The notes below the pieces were generated by a model that was not told the DNA's origin, ran no database searches, and worked only from the letters and a program-made list of their open reading frames with translations. A stretch of 64,000 bases of DNA from the NCBI RefSeq assembly GCF_004404055.1, contig NZ_SOHK01000015.1, positions 186,001-250,000 on the forward strand, read 5' to 3'. The translations under genes were made by a program, and so were the position numbers. Of this stretch, positions 26,429 through 33,872 are shown in pieces. Numbering within the stretch: the first letter of the stretch is position 1; each line of letters begins with the position of its first letter. The DNA comes from Cryobacterium ruanii (GTDB lineage Bacteria > Actinomycetota > Actinomycetes > Actinomycetales > Microbacteriaceae).

Positions 26429-26455
26429 CTATCGACCAATTGCGATAGCGGGTTA
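26429..26455 (-). promoter_or_regulatory. FliA-type promoter of fliC
   Basis: Minus-strand TAAC-N15-GTCGATAG (-35 at 26452-26455, -10 at 26429-26436). Expected transcription would begin around 26422, directly at the CsrA-type hairpin. A GCTATCG/CGATAGC inverted repeat overlaps the -10 and spacer. Confidence 0.8.
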
Positions 26456-26521
26456 GAAATCTGGGTGAGCTGATTTCGTGAATTCAACGAATCGCGCCGA
26501 TTTCGCGAGGTACCGCAAACG

Positions 26522-26588
26522 TAAAAAGACCGTTGCAGAATTCAGCCACTTCCGTTTGAACGGCAGGGCGAGCAATTCTGCAACGGTC
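26522..26588 (-). terminator. Rho-independent terminator of the mini-flagellin gene
   Basis: Perfect 15-bp arms (26528-26542 and 26574-26588; GACCGTTGCAGAATT and its complement) are followed on the minus strand by TTTTTAC. The hairpin lies 76 bp past the mini-flagellin stop and upstream of the fliC promoter, so the two flagellin genes are separate transcription units. Confidence 0.9.
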
Positions 26589-26664
26589 AGCATGGGCGGC
26601 GCGACGCTGGCGACATCCGCTGCCGGTCAAGCGCAGCAGCTGCTACCTACAAAACGTATTCGTG

Positions 26665-27036
26665 TTACGCGGCGGGGCGCAGCAGCTGCAGAACGTCGGA
26701 GTTCGACTGGTTGGCCTGGGCGGAGACAGCGGTGACCGGCTGGGTGAGAATGCTCACGCGGGTGAGGTCCACCATCTGCTCGGCCATGGCGCTGTTGGTG
26801 AGGCGGGAGGCTGCCGCCAGGGTGTTCTCGGCCGAGACCGCACGGGTCTTGCCCTCGAAGTTGACGCTGTCTGCGGTGACGGCCGGCTCGGTGACGGCCG
26901 GCTCGGTGTTGGCCGGCTCGGTGGAGGCGAGCCCGCTCGAGATGGCGACCGTCGGCTGCGCGAGGCGCGTCTGCGAGGCGGCGAGCTTGCGGTACGCGTC
27001 TGAGGCCGAGGTGTTGTTGTTGACCTGCATGTCCAT
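26665..27036 (-). CDS. Mini-flagellin (truncated flagellin paralog)
   Basis: This 123-residue protein keeps only the ends of flagellin. The N-terminus MDMQVNNNTSASDAYRKLAA aligns with fliC (MGMQVNTNIAANNAYRNLAT). The C-terminus AMAEQMVDLTRVSILTQ and ANQSNSDVLQLL aligns with the flagellin D0 helix. The D1 domain and the SSGLRINRA region are missing, replaced by three TEPA(V/N) repeats. ATG 27036 has a GGAAG ribosome-binding site and the same leader hairpin as fliC. It may be a decaying copy, a minor filament or junction protein, or mainly a carrier of the CsrA-binding leader. Confidence 0.85.
   Translation of the reverse strand: MDMQVNNNTSASDAYRKLAASQTRLAQPTVAISSGLASTEPANTEPAVTEPAVTADSVNFEGKTRAVSAENTLAAASRLTNSAMAEQMVDLTRVSILTQPVTAVSAQANQSNSDVLQLLRPAA
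26881..26925. repeat. Three tandem 15-bp repeats in the mini-flagellin gene
   Basis: Three copies of GGCCGGCTCGGTGNN (read on +) lie head to tail and encode the TEPA(V/N) repeats on the minus strand. They sit where flagellin would have its D1 and central domains. Confidence 0.88.
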
Positions 27037-27064
27037 GATGATTTCTTCCGTGAGGTGTTGTGAA

Positions 27065-27086
27065 GCCGGCCCATCCATGGGCCAGC
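27065..27086 (-). promoter_or_regulatory. Second copy of the CsrA-type hairpin, before the mini-flagellin
   Basis: All 22 bases are identical to the fliC leader hairpin at 26399-26420, although the sequence on each side has diverged. It starts 29 nt upstream of the mini-flagellin ATG and 17 nt after the sigma-factor stop codon. ACGGA also occurs at the ribosome-binding site here, as in fliC. Confidence 0.75.
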
Positions 27087-27103
27087 GGGGAGGATACGTA
27101 AAG

Positions 27104-27934
27104 TCAGGATGCGGCGCGATCTGCGGTGTCAAGCTGCAGATGATCGGCGGCACGAGTCATTCCCACCGTGGCGAGCTCGGCGAGGCGAGCGAGATAAGCG
27201 TTGCGGCGAGCCGGAGCGATGCGGGACTCCGGCTGGTAGGCAGGCACGGTCTCGATTTCGTCGGCGTAGTGCGTGCTGAGCCCGTCACGCAGCAGCCGAA
27301 TCGCTTCGGCACGCATTTGGGAGACGGCGGAGTGCGTGGTGCCGAGTTCGGCCGCGATGTCCTTGACCGGGCGGTCGTCGAAGTAGATCTGCTCGACGAT
27401 GACCCGCATCTTTTCGGGCAGGGCCGCAATGGCCGCCCGCAGGTAGACCAGGCGTTCGGTGGAGAGCAGCGACTCTTCCGGCATGGCGGTGTCGGCCACG
27501 AGAAACTCCGCGGTCGTGTCGTCGAGGGCCGAGAGGGTGCGGGCCGCGTCGGCCAGGCCGGCCGCAGCCGTCTCGCGGTCGACGCCCAGTGCGTCGGCGA
27601 TTTCGTTCACGTTTGGGGTGCGGCCGAGAGCAGCCGAAAGCGTCTCCTGCACGGCCAGAGTTTCTTTGATGCGGCGGCGAGCTGATCGCGTGGCCCAGTC
27701 GCTCGAGCGCATCTCGTCGGCGAATGCGCCAATGATGCGGCGGCGGGCGAAGGCCCCGAAGGGAACCCCGAGAGCCGGGTTGAAGGTATCCGCTGAGGTG
27801 ATGAGAGCGACTGCGCCGGCCGATGCCAGGTCGTCGCGAGAGAGGTGGCGGGCCTTGGCCCAGACCTCCGAAACGAGGTAACCGACGAGGGGCAGATTCT
27901 CGACTACGAGGGCATTGCGTTCCGTGCGATTCAC
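27104..27934 (-). CDS. fliA: Flagellar sigma factor, FliA/WhiG type
   Basis: This is an RNA polymerase sigma factor of 276 residues. Region 2 is near residues 13-90 (VENLPLVGYLVSEVWAKARH, GVPFGAFARRRIIGAFADEM and RSSDWATRSARRRIKE). Region 3 follows, then region 4 (LPEKMRVIVEQIYFDDRPVK and IAAELGTTHSAVSQMRAEAI). RSSDW is a hallmark of the FliA/WhiG/SigD group. GTG 27934 is chosen; upstream in-frame sequence lacks family character. It likely reads the TAAC-N15-GCCGATAG promoters in this window. No FlgM anti-sigma gene is seen. Confidence 0.93.
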   Translation of the reverse strand: MNRTERNALVVENLPLVGYLVSEVWAKARHLSRDDLASAGAVALITSADTFNPALGVPFGAFARRRIIGAFADEMRSSDWATRSARRRIKETLAVQETLSAALGRTPNVNEIADALGVDRETAAAGLADAARTLSALDDTTAEFLVADTAMPEESLLSTERLVYLRAAIAALPEKMRVIVEQIYFDDRPVKDIAAELGTTHSAVSQMRAEAIRLLRDGLSTHYADEIETVPAYQPESRIAPARRNAYLARLAELATVGMTRAADHLQLDTADRAAS

Positions 27935-28241
27935 GTGCAGCCCCCGTGCCTTCCATGCCAATGTTTTGATGTGCACGGAGGGGCGTCCGCGCCTCCCGCG
28001 AGAGGCCCCGATGCCTGCAAGGTCAAAGCTACCCCCAAAAGGAGGTAAATGGGTAGTGCTACACAGCCCATTTGGTACATTGTTATGTCCATTGTTTAGC
28101 GGACACACTTGAGCGATTTTGCAAGAAATCGGTTTATCTTGCCTAACCGTGGTTATTTCGTGGCCGATAGTGCCAACAAACGATCCAGAGCGCGCGCACC
28201 CGTGTGAGCCTGCGAGTGAGTGAAAACTGGCTGGAGGAGTC
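27935..28241. other. Divergent regulatory region between fliA and flgN
   Basis: This 307-bp non-coding stretch holds the flgN FliA-type promoter (28144-28170). It also holds a CTACCC/GGGTAG inverted repeat (28029-28034 and 28051-28056) that encloses AAAAGGAGGT on the + strand. A 16-codon + strand reading frame (28049-28099) follows this anti-SD match with only 3 nt spacing. The fliA promoter must lie here, but I could not assign convincing boxes. Confidence 0.6.
28144..28170 (+). promoter_or_regulatory. FliA-type promoter of flgN-flgK-flgL-fliW
   Basis: TAAC (28144-28147), 15 bp, GCCGATAG (28163-28170), matching the general TAAA-N15-GCCGATAA consensus of FliA/SigD/WhiG sigma factors. Transcription would begin near 28177, about 65 nt before flgN. 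Confidence 0.85.
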
Positions 28242-28727
28242 ATGGGCGCCAACGAACTATCCGCGCTGCTCTGGCGCGAACGGGAGCTTCTCGAGTTGCT
28301 CGTCTTCAAACTTGAAGAGGAACAGCTTTTGCTGCAGGGCGGTAAAGCCCGCTGGCTGCAACACGCCACGCGCGAGGTGGAACAGGTACTCAACCTCGTG
28401 CGTGAAGCTGGACTGGGACGTTCCGTCGAGGTCGCCGCACTCGCCACCCAGTGGGGAACAGCCGAAGACGCAACACTGCGTGAACTCGCCACGCATGCCC
28501 CCTCCGGGCCGTGGGGCGAGATCTTCGCCGCACACCTCAAAGCCATGGGCGATCTCACCACCCAGATCAAAGAATTGCGCGACACCAACGAACGCTTCAT
28601 TCGCGCCGCAGCCCGCTCCACCCAGGAGACGATGGCCACGGTCAGCGCCAATCCCAAGACCTATGATGCCAGCGGCACCACCGGTGAACCGGTGACCGCC
28701 GCCCGCATTTTCGACCGCAACCTCTGA
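28242..28727 (+). CDS. flgN: Flagellar chaperone FlgN
   Basis: This is a helical 161-residue protein (LLWRERELLELLVFKLEEEQ, then LLLQGGKARWLQHATREVEQ). It lies immediately upstream of flgK and flgL, whose hook-filament junction proteins FlgN protects before export. GGAGG lies 5 nt before the ATG. A FliA-type promoter is upstream. Confidence 0.88.
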   Translation: MGANELSALLWRERELLELLVFKLEEEQLLLQGGKARWLQHATREVEQVLNLVREAGLGRSVEVAALATQWGTAEDATLRELATHAPSGPWGEIFAAHLKAMGDLTTQIKELRDTNERFIRAAARSTQETMATVSANPKTYDASGTTGEPVTAARIFDRNL

Positions 28728-28761
28728 CTTTGAACGCCCAACGACTAGAACGGAGAACACG

Positions 28762-30213
28762 GTGAGCACATTTGGTGGCTTGAACACCGCGTACACCGGC
28801 CTCGTTGCCGCGCGCCAGGGCCTCGACGTGGTCGGTCAGAACATTGCCAACGCCAACACGGATGGCTACACCCGGCAGCGCATATCCACCTCCGCCCTCG
28901 GCGCTACGGCCCCCACCGGCATTTTCACGCAGGGCGCCCGGGTGGGTGAGGGCGTTGCCATGGACGGCATCATTCGCCTCGCCAGCGCCCAACTGGATGC
29001 CCGCGTGCGCGCCACCGCAGCCACCGCCGGTTACACCGCGGTGCGCGCCAATGCGCTCGCCTCGGTCGAGGATTCACTCAATGAACCCGGCGAAGACGGC
29101 ATCTCGGCCACGCTTGATGAATTTTGGGCGGGCTGGCAGACGCTTTCCAATGGCACCGACACCGCGGCGCCCGCAGCGCTGCTGCTCGGCACGGCCGGCG
29201 AACTGGTAACCCAGATCTCCGAGGGCTATCAGGCCGTATCCGACGAATGGTCCACGGTGCGCAGCGACCTGAACAATATGATCTCCGAGCTCAACGGGGC
29301 TGCCGCGCAGGTTGCCGCGCTCAACGTGCAGATTCGCCAGACCCTCGCAACCGGCGGCACGGCCAACGAACTACTCGACCAGCGCAATACCCTGACGACG
29401 ACGATCGCCGCGCTCTCCGGCGCGACCGTCACGGAACAGGCCGACGGAACGGTGAACGTGCTGGTGGGCGGCAACGCGCTCGTCGCGGGCGGCGTGGCTC
29501 ACCAGATTAAGGTCGATACCAACGCTCCCCGAGTGTTGCAAGACGGCGGCGACGTGAGCCTGATGTGGGCCGACAACGCCGACACCGCAGTGACGATGGA
29601 CCGGGGCGAGATGGCCGGCGCGCTGTCGCTGCTCGGCGCGACCAATGTCGCTGGTACTGGTGGCGCGTTGGCCGAGGCTGCCGAGTCCTACAACGCCTTC
29701 GCCACGGATCTGACCGACAAGGTCAACGCCATTTACAAGACCGGCTTCACGCAAGCGGATGCGACCGGCCAAGCCTTCTTTTTCCGAACGGATGGCGCAC
29801 CCGCCGCGCAGGGTCTCAGTATCGTGCCCACAGCATCCGCTGATATGGCCGTTCGCGCATCGGTTGATTCTGGCGCCTACGACGGCACGATAGCGGATGC
29901 CATCGCCCAGCTCGGCGCCGGATTCGCACTCGACGGCAGCGCAGCAATCATCTCGCCGAGCACCACTTGGTCGGACTTCGTCACGAAGACCGGCGTGCTC
30001 ACGCAGACCGAACTGCACTCGGCGGCGCTGGCCAGCTCGACGGCGTCGGGCGCTGCCAACCAGCAGCTCGCCAACTCGTCCGTCGACCTTGACGAGGAGA
30101 ACGTGAACCTGCTGATGTTCCAGCACGCCTACCAGGGCGCGGCCCGAATGATGACGGCCGTCGACGAGATGCTCGACACCCTGATCAACCGCACCGGATT
30201 GGTCGGGAGGTAA
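28762..30213 (+). CDS. flgK: Hook-filament junction protein FlgK
   Basis: This 483-residue protein has the axial N-terminus (LNTAYTGLVAARQGLDVVGQ, then NIANANTDGYTRQRI) and the C-terminal pattern VNLLMFQHAYQGAARMMTAV, then DEMLDTLI. It forms the first junction layer between hook and filament. It begins with a GTG/ATG-type start at 28762 and is followed by flgL after 3 bp. Confidence 0.95.
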   Translation: MSTFGGLNTAYTGLVAARQGLDVVGQNIANANTDGYTRQRISTSALGATAPTGIFTQGARVGEGVAMDGIIRLASAQLDARVRATAATAGYTAVRANALASVEDSLNEPGEDGISATLDEFWAGWQTLSNGTDTAAPAALLLGTAGELVTQISEGYQAVSDEWSTVRSDLNNMISELNGAAAQVAALNVQIRQTLATGGTANELLDQRNTLTTTIAALSGATVTEQADGTVNVLVGGNALVAGGVAHQIKVDTNAPRVLQDGGDVSLMWADNADTAVTMDRGEMAGALSLLGATNVAGTGGALAEAAESYNAFATDLTDKVNAIYKTGFTQADATGQAFFFRTDGAPAAQGLSIVPTASADMAVRASVDSGAYDGTIADAIAQLGAGFALDGSAAIISPSTTWSDFVTKTGVLTQTELHSAALASSTASGAANQQLANSSVDLDEENVNLLMFQHAYQGAARMMTAVDEMLDTLINRTGLVGR

Positions 30214-30216
30214 CCC

Positions 30217-31137
30217 ATGGTCGAGAGGGTGACCACCCAGACGCAGATGCGCGCCGCCCAGCGCAACCTGCAAGAGAACATGACGCACCTTGCACGGTTG
30301 CAGGAACAGGCGAGCACGCTCAAATCAATCAACCGTTCCTCCGACGACCCCACCGCTGCGGCCGCGGCTATGGCCGTGCGCGCCGAGATGCGTGCGGTCG
30401 ACCAGTACAGTGCCAATGCCGACAACGGCAACGACTGGCTCACCACGATCGAATCGTCGCTCAGTTCGGTGTCAGACATCATGAACCGCGTGCGTGACCT
30501 CACCGTGCAGGGCGCGAACTCCGGTTCGCTCTCGGCTACGGCCAAGGAAGCCATCGCGATCGAGGTCGAGGGTCTCAAGACCGACCTGCTGTCGCAGGCC
30601 AACACGAAGTTTCTGGGGCGCAGCGTCTTTGCCGGTAACTCCGACGACGCCACAGCGTTCACGGCTGTGACCGAGAACGGCTTGGCGACCTATCCGTACA
30701 CCGGCGACACGACGGGTGCGGGCAGCGTCGAGCGTCGCATCAGCGCCACCAGCACCGTGCGGGTCGACGCCGACGGCGGCACCATCTTCGGCACCGCGAA
30801 CACGTCGGTGTTCACGCTGCTCGACAATATCGTCGACGACCTGCGCTCAACCGACACGTCGGTCAACGTGCGTGCCCGCCTCAGAGGTCTCGACGAACGG
30901 ATGGCCATCATGACCGGTCAGCACAGCGAAATCGGCGCCCGCCAGGTGCAGATGGAACGCGCCCAGTCGACCCTGCTCGAAAAGACCGGCACACTGGATG
31001 CCCAACGGTCCGGCATCGAAGACGCCGACCTCGGCCAGGTCATCATCGATTTGAAACTGCAGGAAGTGACCTATCAGGCCGCCCTCGCCGTTACCGCCCG
31101 TGTGCTTCAACCAACCTTGATGGACTTTCTCTCATGA
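30217..31137 (+). CDS. flgL: Hook-filament junction protein FlgL
   Basis: This 306-residue, flagellin-like protein starts MVERVTTQTQMRAAQRNLQE. It contains LKSINRSSDDPTAAAAAMAV, typical of FlgL. It is the second junction layer. Its stop overlaps the fliW ATG. Confidence 0.94.
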   Translation: MVERVTTQTQMRAAQRNLQENMTHLARLQEQASTLKSINRSSDDPTAAAAAMAVRAEMRAVDQYSANADNGNDWLTTIESSLSSVSDIMNRVRDLTVQGANSGSLSATAKEAIAIEVEGLKTDLLSQANTKFLGRSVFAGNSDDATAFTAVTENGLATYPYTGDTTGAGSVERRISATSTVRVDADGGTIFGTANTSVFTLLDNIVDDLRSTDTSVNVRARLRGLDERMAIMTGQHSEIGARQVQMERAQSTLLEKTGTLDAQRSGIEDADLGQVIIDLKLQEVTYQAALAVTARVLQPTLMDFLS

Positions 31138-31532
31138 GCACAACCCTCAGCAGCCCCACCCTCAGCTTCGTCTCTCCCCCGCCCGGGCTGGCGCCGCTCA
31201 CCGACTTCGTGCTCAACGAGATCGAGGGGGCTGCCGGGCTGTACTCCCTGCAGGCATCCGCCCAGCCGGCCACACGCTTGTTCGTGCTCGATGCGGCGAT
31301 CTTTCTGCCGAACTACACCCCGGCGATCTCGAACGAACAGTCGATCGCGCTAGCGCTGACGACGCCCGACGATGCCCTCGTGCTCGTGGTCGTTAACCCC
31401 GGCGAGAGCACCACGACGGTGAACCTGATGGCGCCCATCGTGGTGAACGCCCGCACCGGCGCCTGCGCCCAGCTCATTCTGGACGACCAGGACTGGCCGC
31501 TGCACGCCGAGCTCGGCACGGGCGAAAACTGA
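31134..31532 (+). CDS. fliW: Flagellar assembly factor FliW
   Basis: This 132-residue protein carries the FliW pattern (LSFVSPPPGLAPLTDFVLNE, YSLQAS, AAIFLPNYTPAISNEQ, VVVNPGESTTTVNLMAPIVV, QLILDDQDWPLHAEL). In Bacillus and Campylobacter, FliW binds either flagellin or CsrA. When flagellin is exported, FliW is freed and blocks CsrA. It overlaps flgL by ATGA and shares its FliA-type promoter, so CsrA antagonist and filament proteins rise together. Confidence 0.92.
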   Translation: MSTTLSSPTLSFVSPPPGLAPLTDFVLNEIEGAAGLYSLQASAQPATRLFVLDAAIFLPNYTPAISNEQSIALALTTPDDALVLVVVNPGESTTTVNLMAPIVVNARTGACAQLILDDQDWPLHAELGTGEN

Positions 31533-31570
31533 AGCTCAGCCTTCGGAGCTATGCGCGAGCGGTATTTCAC

Positions 31571-31605
31571 CGCGCGCTGGAGCCGCGCGCTGGAGCCGCG
31601 CGCTG
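31571..31605. repeat. 13-bp tandem repeats between fliW and sufU
   Basis: Two full and one partial copy of CGCGCGCTGGAGC lie in the 119-bp gap between two converging genes. A small AGCTC/GAGCT hairpin directly follows the fliW stop. No T-run is seen. Confidence 0.7.
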
Positions 31606-31651
31606 CGCGGAAGGCGGAACATGCGCACTAGCGCAGGTCCCGCGCAGCAGG

Positions 31652-32140
31652 CTAGTGCGACTCCGCCTCGATCACGGCGGCCTCGAAGGCCACCCAGGGC
31701 AGCATGGCGCACTTGACCCTGGCGGGGTAGCGCGAGACTCCCCCGAAGGCGGCCGCGTCACCGAGAATTTCTTCGTCGGGCTCGATCTTGCCGCGCGAGC
31801 GCAGCATCTCGCGAAAATTGTCGAGCAGTGCACGGGCTTCGGTCGTGCTGAGGCCGCGCAGGGTGTCGGTGAGAATCGAAGCGGATGCCTGCGAGATGGA
31901 ACAGCCATCGCCGGTCCAAACCAGCTCGGTCACGGCGGCATCGATGTCGCCGCCGAGCGTCACGCGCAGGGTGACCTCGTCGCCGCAGGTCGTGTTGATC
32001 TGATGCGATTCGGCCACGCGCAGGCCACGCGCGCTACCGAGCGCGACAGCATCAGCCAGCGGTGTGAGTTGGATCGCCCCATGCCGGGCCTTGGAGTGCT
32101 CGAGGATGATGGTCTGGTAGAGCTGCTGTAGGTCGCTCAT
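31652..32140 (-). CDS. sufU: SufU-type iron-sulfur cluster assembly protein
   Basis: The 162 residues match SufU: LYQTIILEHSKARHG, C52-G-D54, GDGCSISQASASIL with C80, and RVKCAMLPW with C144. In Gram-positive bacteria SufU is a zinc-dependent sulfur acceptor for SufS. It overlaps the sufS stop by four bases. The rest of the suf operon is not in this window. Confidence 0.95.
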   Translation of the reverse strand: MSDLQQLYQTIILEHSKARHGAIQLTPLADAVALGSARGLRVAESHQINTTCGDEVTLRVTLGGDIDAAVTELVWTGDGCSISQASASILTDTLRGLSTTEARALLDNFREMLRSRGKIEPDEEILGDAAAFGGVSRYPARVKCAMLPWVAFEAAVIEAESH

Positions 32141-33477
32141 CGCGAGACTCCGAAGAACGGCGCGACCTCGGCGAGGGTGGCCAGGAACAGGTCGACCTCG
32201 TCGGTCGTGTTGTAGAGGTAGGTGCTCGCCCGAGTGGACGCGGTTACGCCCAGCCGACGATGCAGCGGCTGGGCGCAGTGGTGGCCGACCCGCACCGCGA
32301 TACCGGCGTCGTCGAGAAACTGGCCGACGTCGTGCGCGTGCACACCGACAACATCGACGGCTGCGAGCCCGAGGCGTTCGACGCCGAGACCCGGACCGAG
32401 CAGGCGCACACCTGGGATCTCGGCGAGCCCGGCGACGAGGCGCTGGCCGAGCTGGGCCTCCCAGGCGGCGACCCGATCCATGCCGGTCTCGCGCAGGTAC
32501 TCCACGGCCGCGGCCAGCGCGATCGCCTGCGAGATGCGCTGGGTGCCGGCCTCGAACCGCTGCGGCGGGGCCAGAAACTCGGCAGTAGTCATGTCAACGG
32601 TCGTGATCATCGATCCGCCGGTCTGGAACGGCGGCATGCCGGCGAGCAGTTCGGCCTTGCCGTAGAGCGCGCCGATGCCGGTCGGGCCGAGCATTTTGTG
32701 GCCGGAGAAGACGGCAAAGTCCACGTCGAGCGTTTTCAGATCGACCGGCAGGTGCGGCACGGTCTGGCAGGCGTCGAGCACCACGAGGGCCCCGTACTTG
32801 CGGGCGAGGGCAACGAGTTCGGCGACGGGGTTCAGGGTTCCGGTGACGTTCGAGCCGTGCGTGAAGGCGAGCAGTCTCGTGTGGGGGCCGACGACATCCG
32901 CTGCGGAAAGCAGGTCGAGGGTGCCGTCATCGAAAACGGGAATGAAGCGCAGCGTGGCACCGGTGCGCAGCGCGAGCTGCTGCCAGGGAATGAGGTTGGC
33001 GTGATGTTCCATCTCGGTGACCACGATCTCGTCGCCGGCGCCCAGGCCGAACCGGCGCGCGGCCGGGCCGCCGAGGCCGAGCGAGGCGTTGGAGAAGCTG
33101 TAGGCCAAGAGGTTGATGGCCTCGGTGGCGTTGGAGGTCCAGACGATCTCATCGGTCTGGGCGCCGACGAACGCGGCGACCGTCTCGCGGGCGGCCTCGA
33201 ACGCCTCGGTCGCCTCGACGGCGAGGGTGTGGGCGCCGCGGTGCACGGCGGCGTTTCGCTGCTCGTAGTACTCCTGCTCGGCTTCCATGACGCTGATCGG
33301 GTTCTGCGAGGTCGCTCCCGAGTCGAGATAGGTCAAAGGATGCCCGTTCACCGTTTGGTGCAGCACCGGAAAGTCGTTGCGGATGCGCTCTACGTCGACA
33401 TTGGTCAGCGGTGCCAGCTCAGGGTGCTGCGCACCGCGTGCCGGGGACAGTGCGGACGATGGTGCTCGAGACGTCAT
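32137..33477 (-). CDS. sufS: SufS-type cysteine desulfurase
   Basis: This is a group II cysteine desulfurase supplying sulfur for Fe-S clusters. From ATG 33477 it has 446 residues. The PLP lysine is K261 (FAVFSGHKMLGPTG). The substrate-binding part is LDSGATSQNP, and the catalytic Cys lies in RVGHHCAQPLHRRLG. A GGAG is just upstream of the chosen start. Longer in-frame sequence toward 33633 has no family match. Confidence 0.95.
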   Translation of the reverse strand: MTSRAPSSALSPARGAQHPELAPLTNVDVERIRNDFPVLHQTVNGHPLTYLDSGATSQNPISVMEAEQEYYEQRNAAVHRGAHTLAVEATEAFEAARETVAAFVGAQTDEIVWTSNATEAINLLAYSFSNASLGLGGPAARRFGLGAGDEIVVTEMEHHANLIPWQQLALRTGATLRFIPVFDDGTLDLLSAADVVGPHTRLLAFTHGSNVTGTLNPVAELVALARKYGALVVLDACQTVPHLPVDLKTLDVDFAVFSGHKMLGPTGIGALYGKAELLAGMPPFQTGGSMITTVDMTTAEFLAPPQRFEAGTQRISQAIALAAAVEYLRETGMDRVAAWEAQLGQRLVAGLAEIPGVRLLGPGLGVERLGLAAVDVVGVHAHDVGQFLDDAGIAVRVGHHCAQPLHRRLGVTASTRASTYLYNTTDEVDLFLATLAEVAPFFGVSR

Positions 33478-33587
33478 ACTCCAAGGATATTCCCTCGCCC
33501 CCAGCTCGGGCGCCGCGCGGCCGAGTATGACGCGGCGATTATTAGATCGCGGTGGAAAACCCGGCGGGAGCGTGTGAGTCTTAAGGG

Positions 33588-33872
33588 GTGACCAAGACTG
33601 CCGAACGCACCGAGCTCCGCGAGGAGGTGTCACTCGACCGGCCGTGGGTGACCCTGGTCTGGGACGACCCGGTCAACCTCATGTCCTACGTCGCCTACGT
33701 ATTTCGCAGGTACTTCGACGTCACACCGAAGCAGGCCGAACGTCTCATGCTGCAGGTGCACAACAACGGGCGGGCCATCGTGGCGACCGGTAATCGCGAG
33801 TCGATGGAACGCCACGTCGAAGCCATGCACGGCTATGGCCTCTGGGCGACGCTCGCGAAGGCTGAGGAATGA
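33588..33872 (+). CDS. clpS: ATP-dependent Clp protease adaptor ClpS
   Basis: This 94-residue protein contains the ClpS core ([20 protein letters not shown], then [16 protein letters not shown]). It delivers N-degron substrates to ClpAP/ClpCP. The GTG start lies 110 bp from the divergent sufS start. The end overlaps the DUF2017 gene by four bases, a common actinobacterial pair. Confidence 0.95.
   Translation: MTKTAERTELREEVSLDRPWVTLVWDDPVNLMSYVAYVFRRYFDVTPKQAERLMLQVHNNGRAIVATGNRESMERHVEAMHGYGLWATLAKAEE

Noticed and set aside
27087-27150. A FliA-type promoter for the mini-flagellin
   Set aside because: GCCGATCA occurs near here, but no TAAC-like box lies 15 bp upstream. A TTGACA is also present without a properly spaced -10.
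27104-28657. A 517-codon version of the flagellar sigma gene
   Set aside because: The first 240 or so codons run through the divergent promoter region and antisense to flgN, and lack sigma-factor similarity. The conserved part begins at about 27934.
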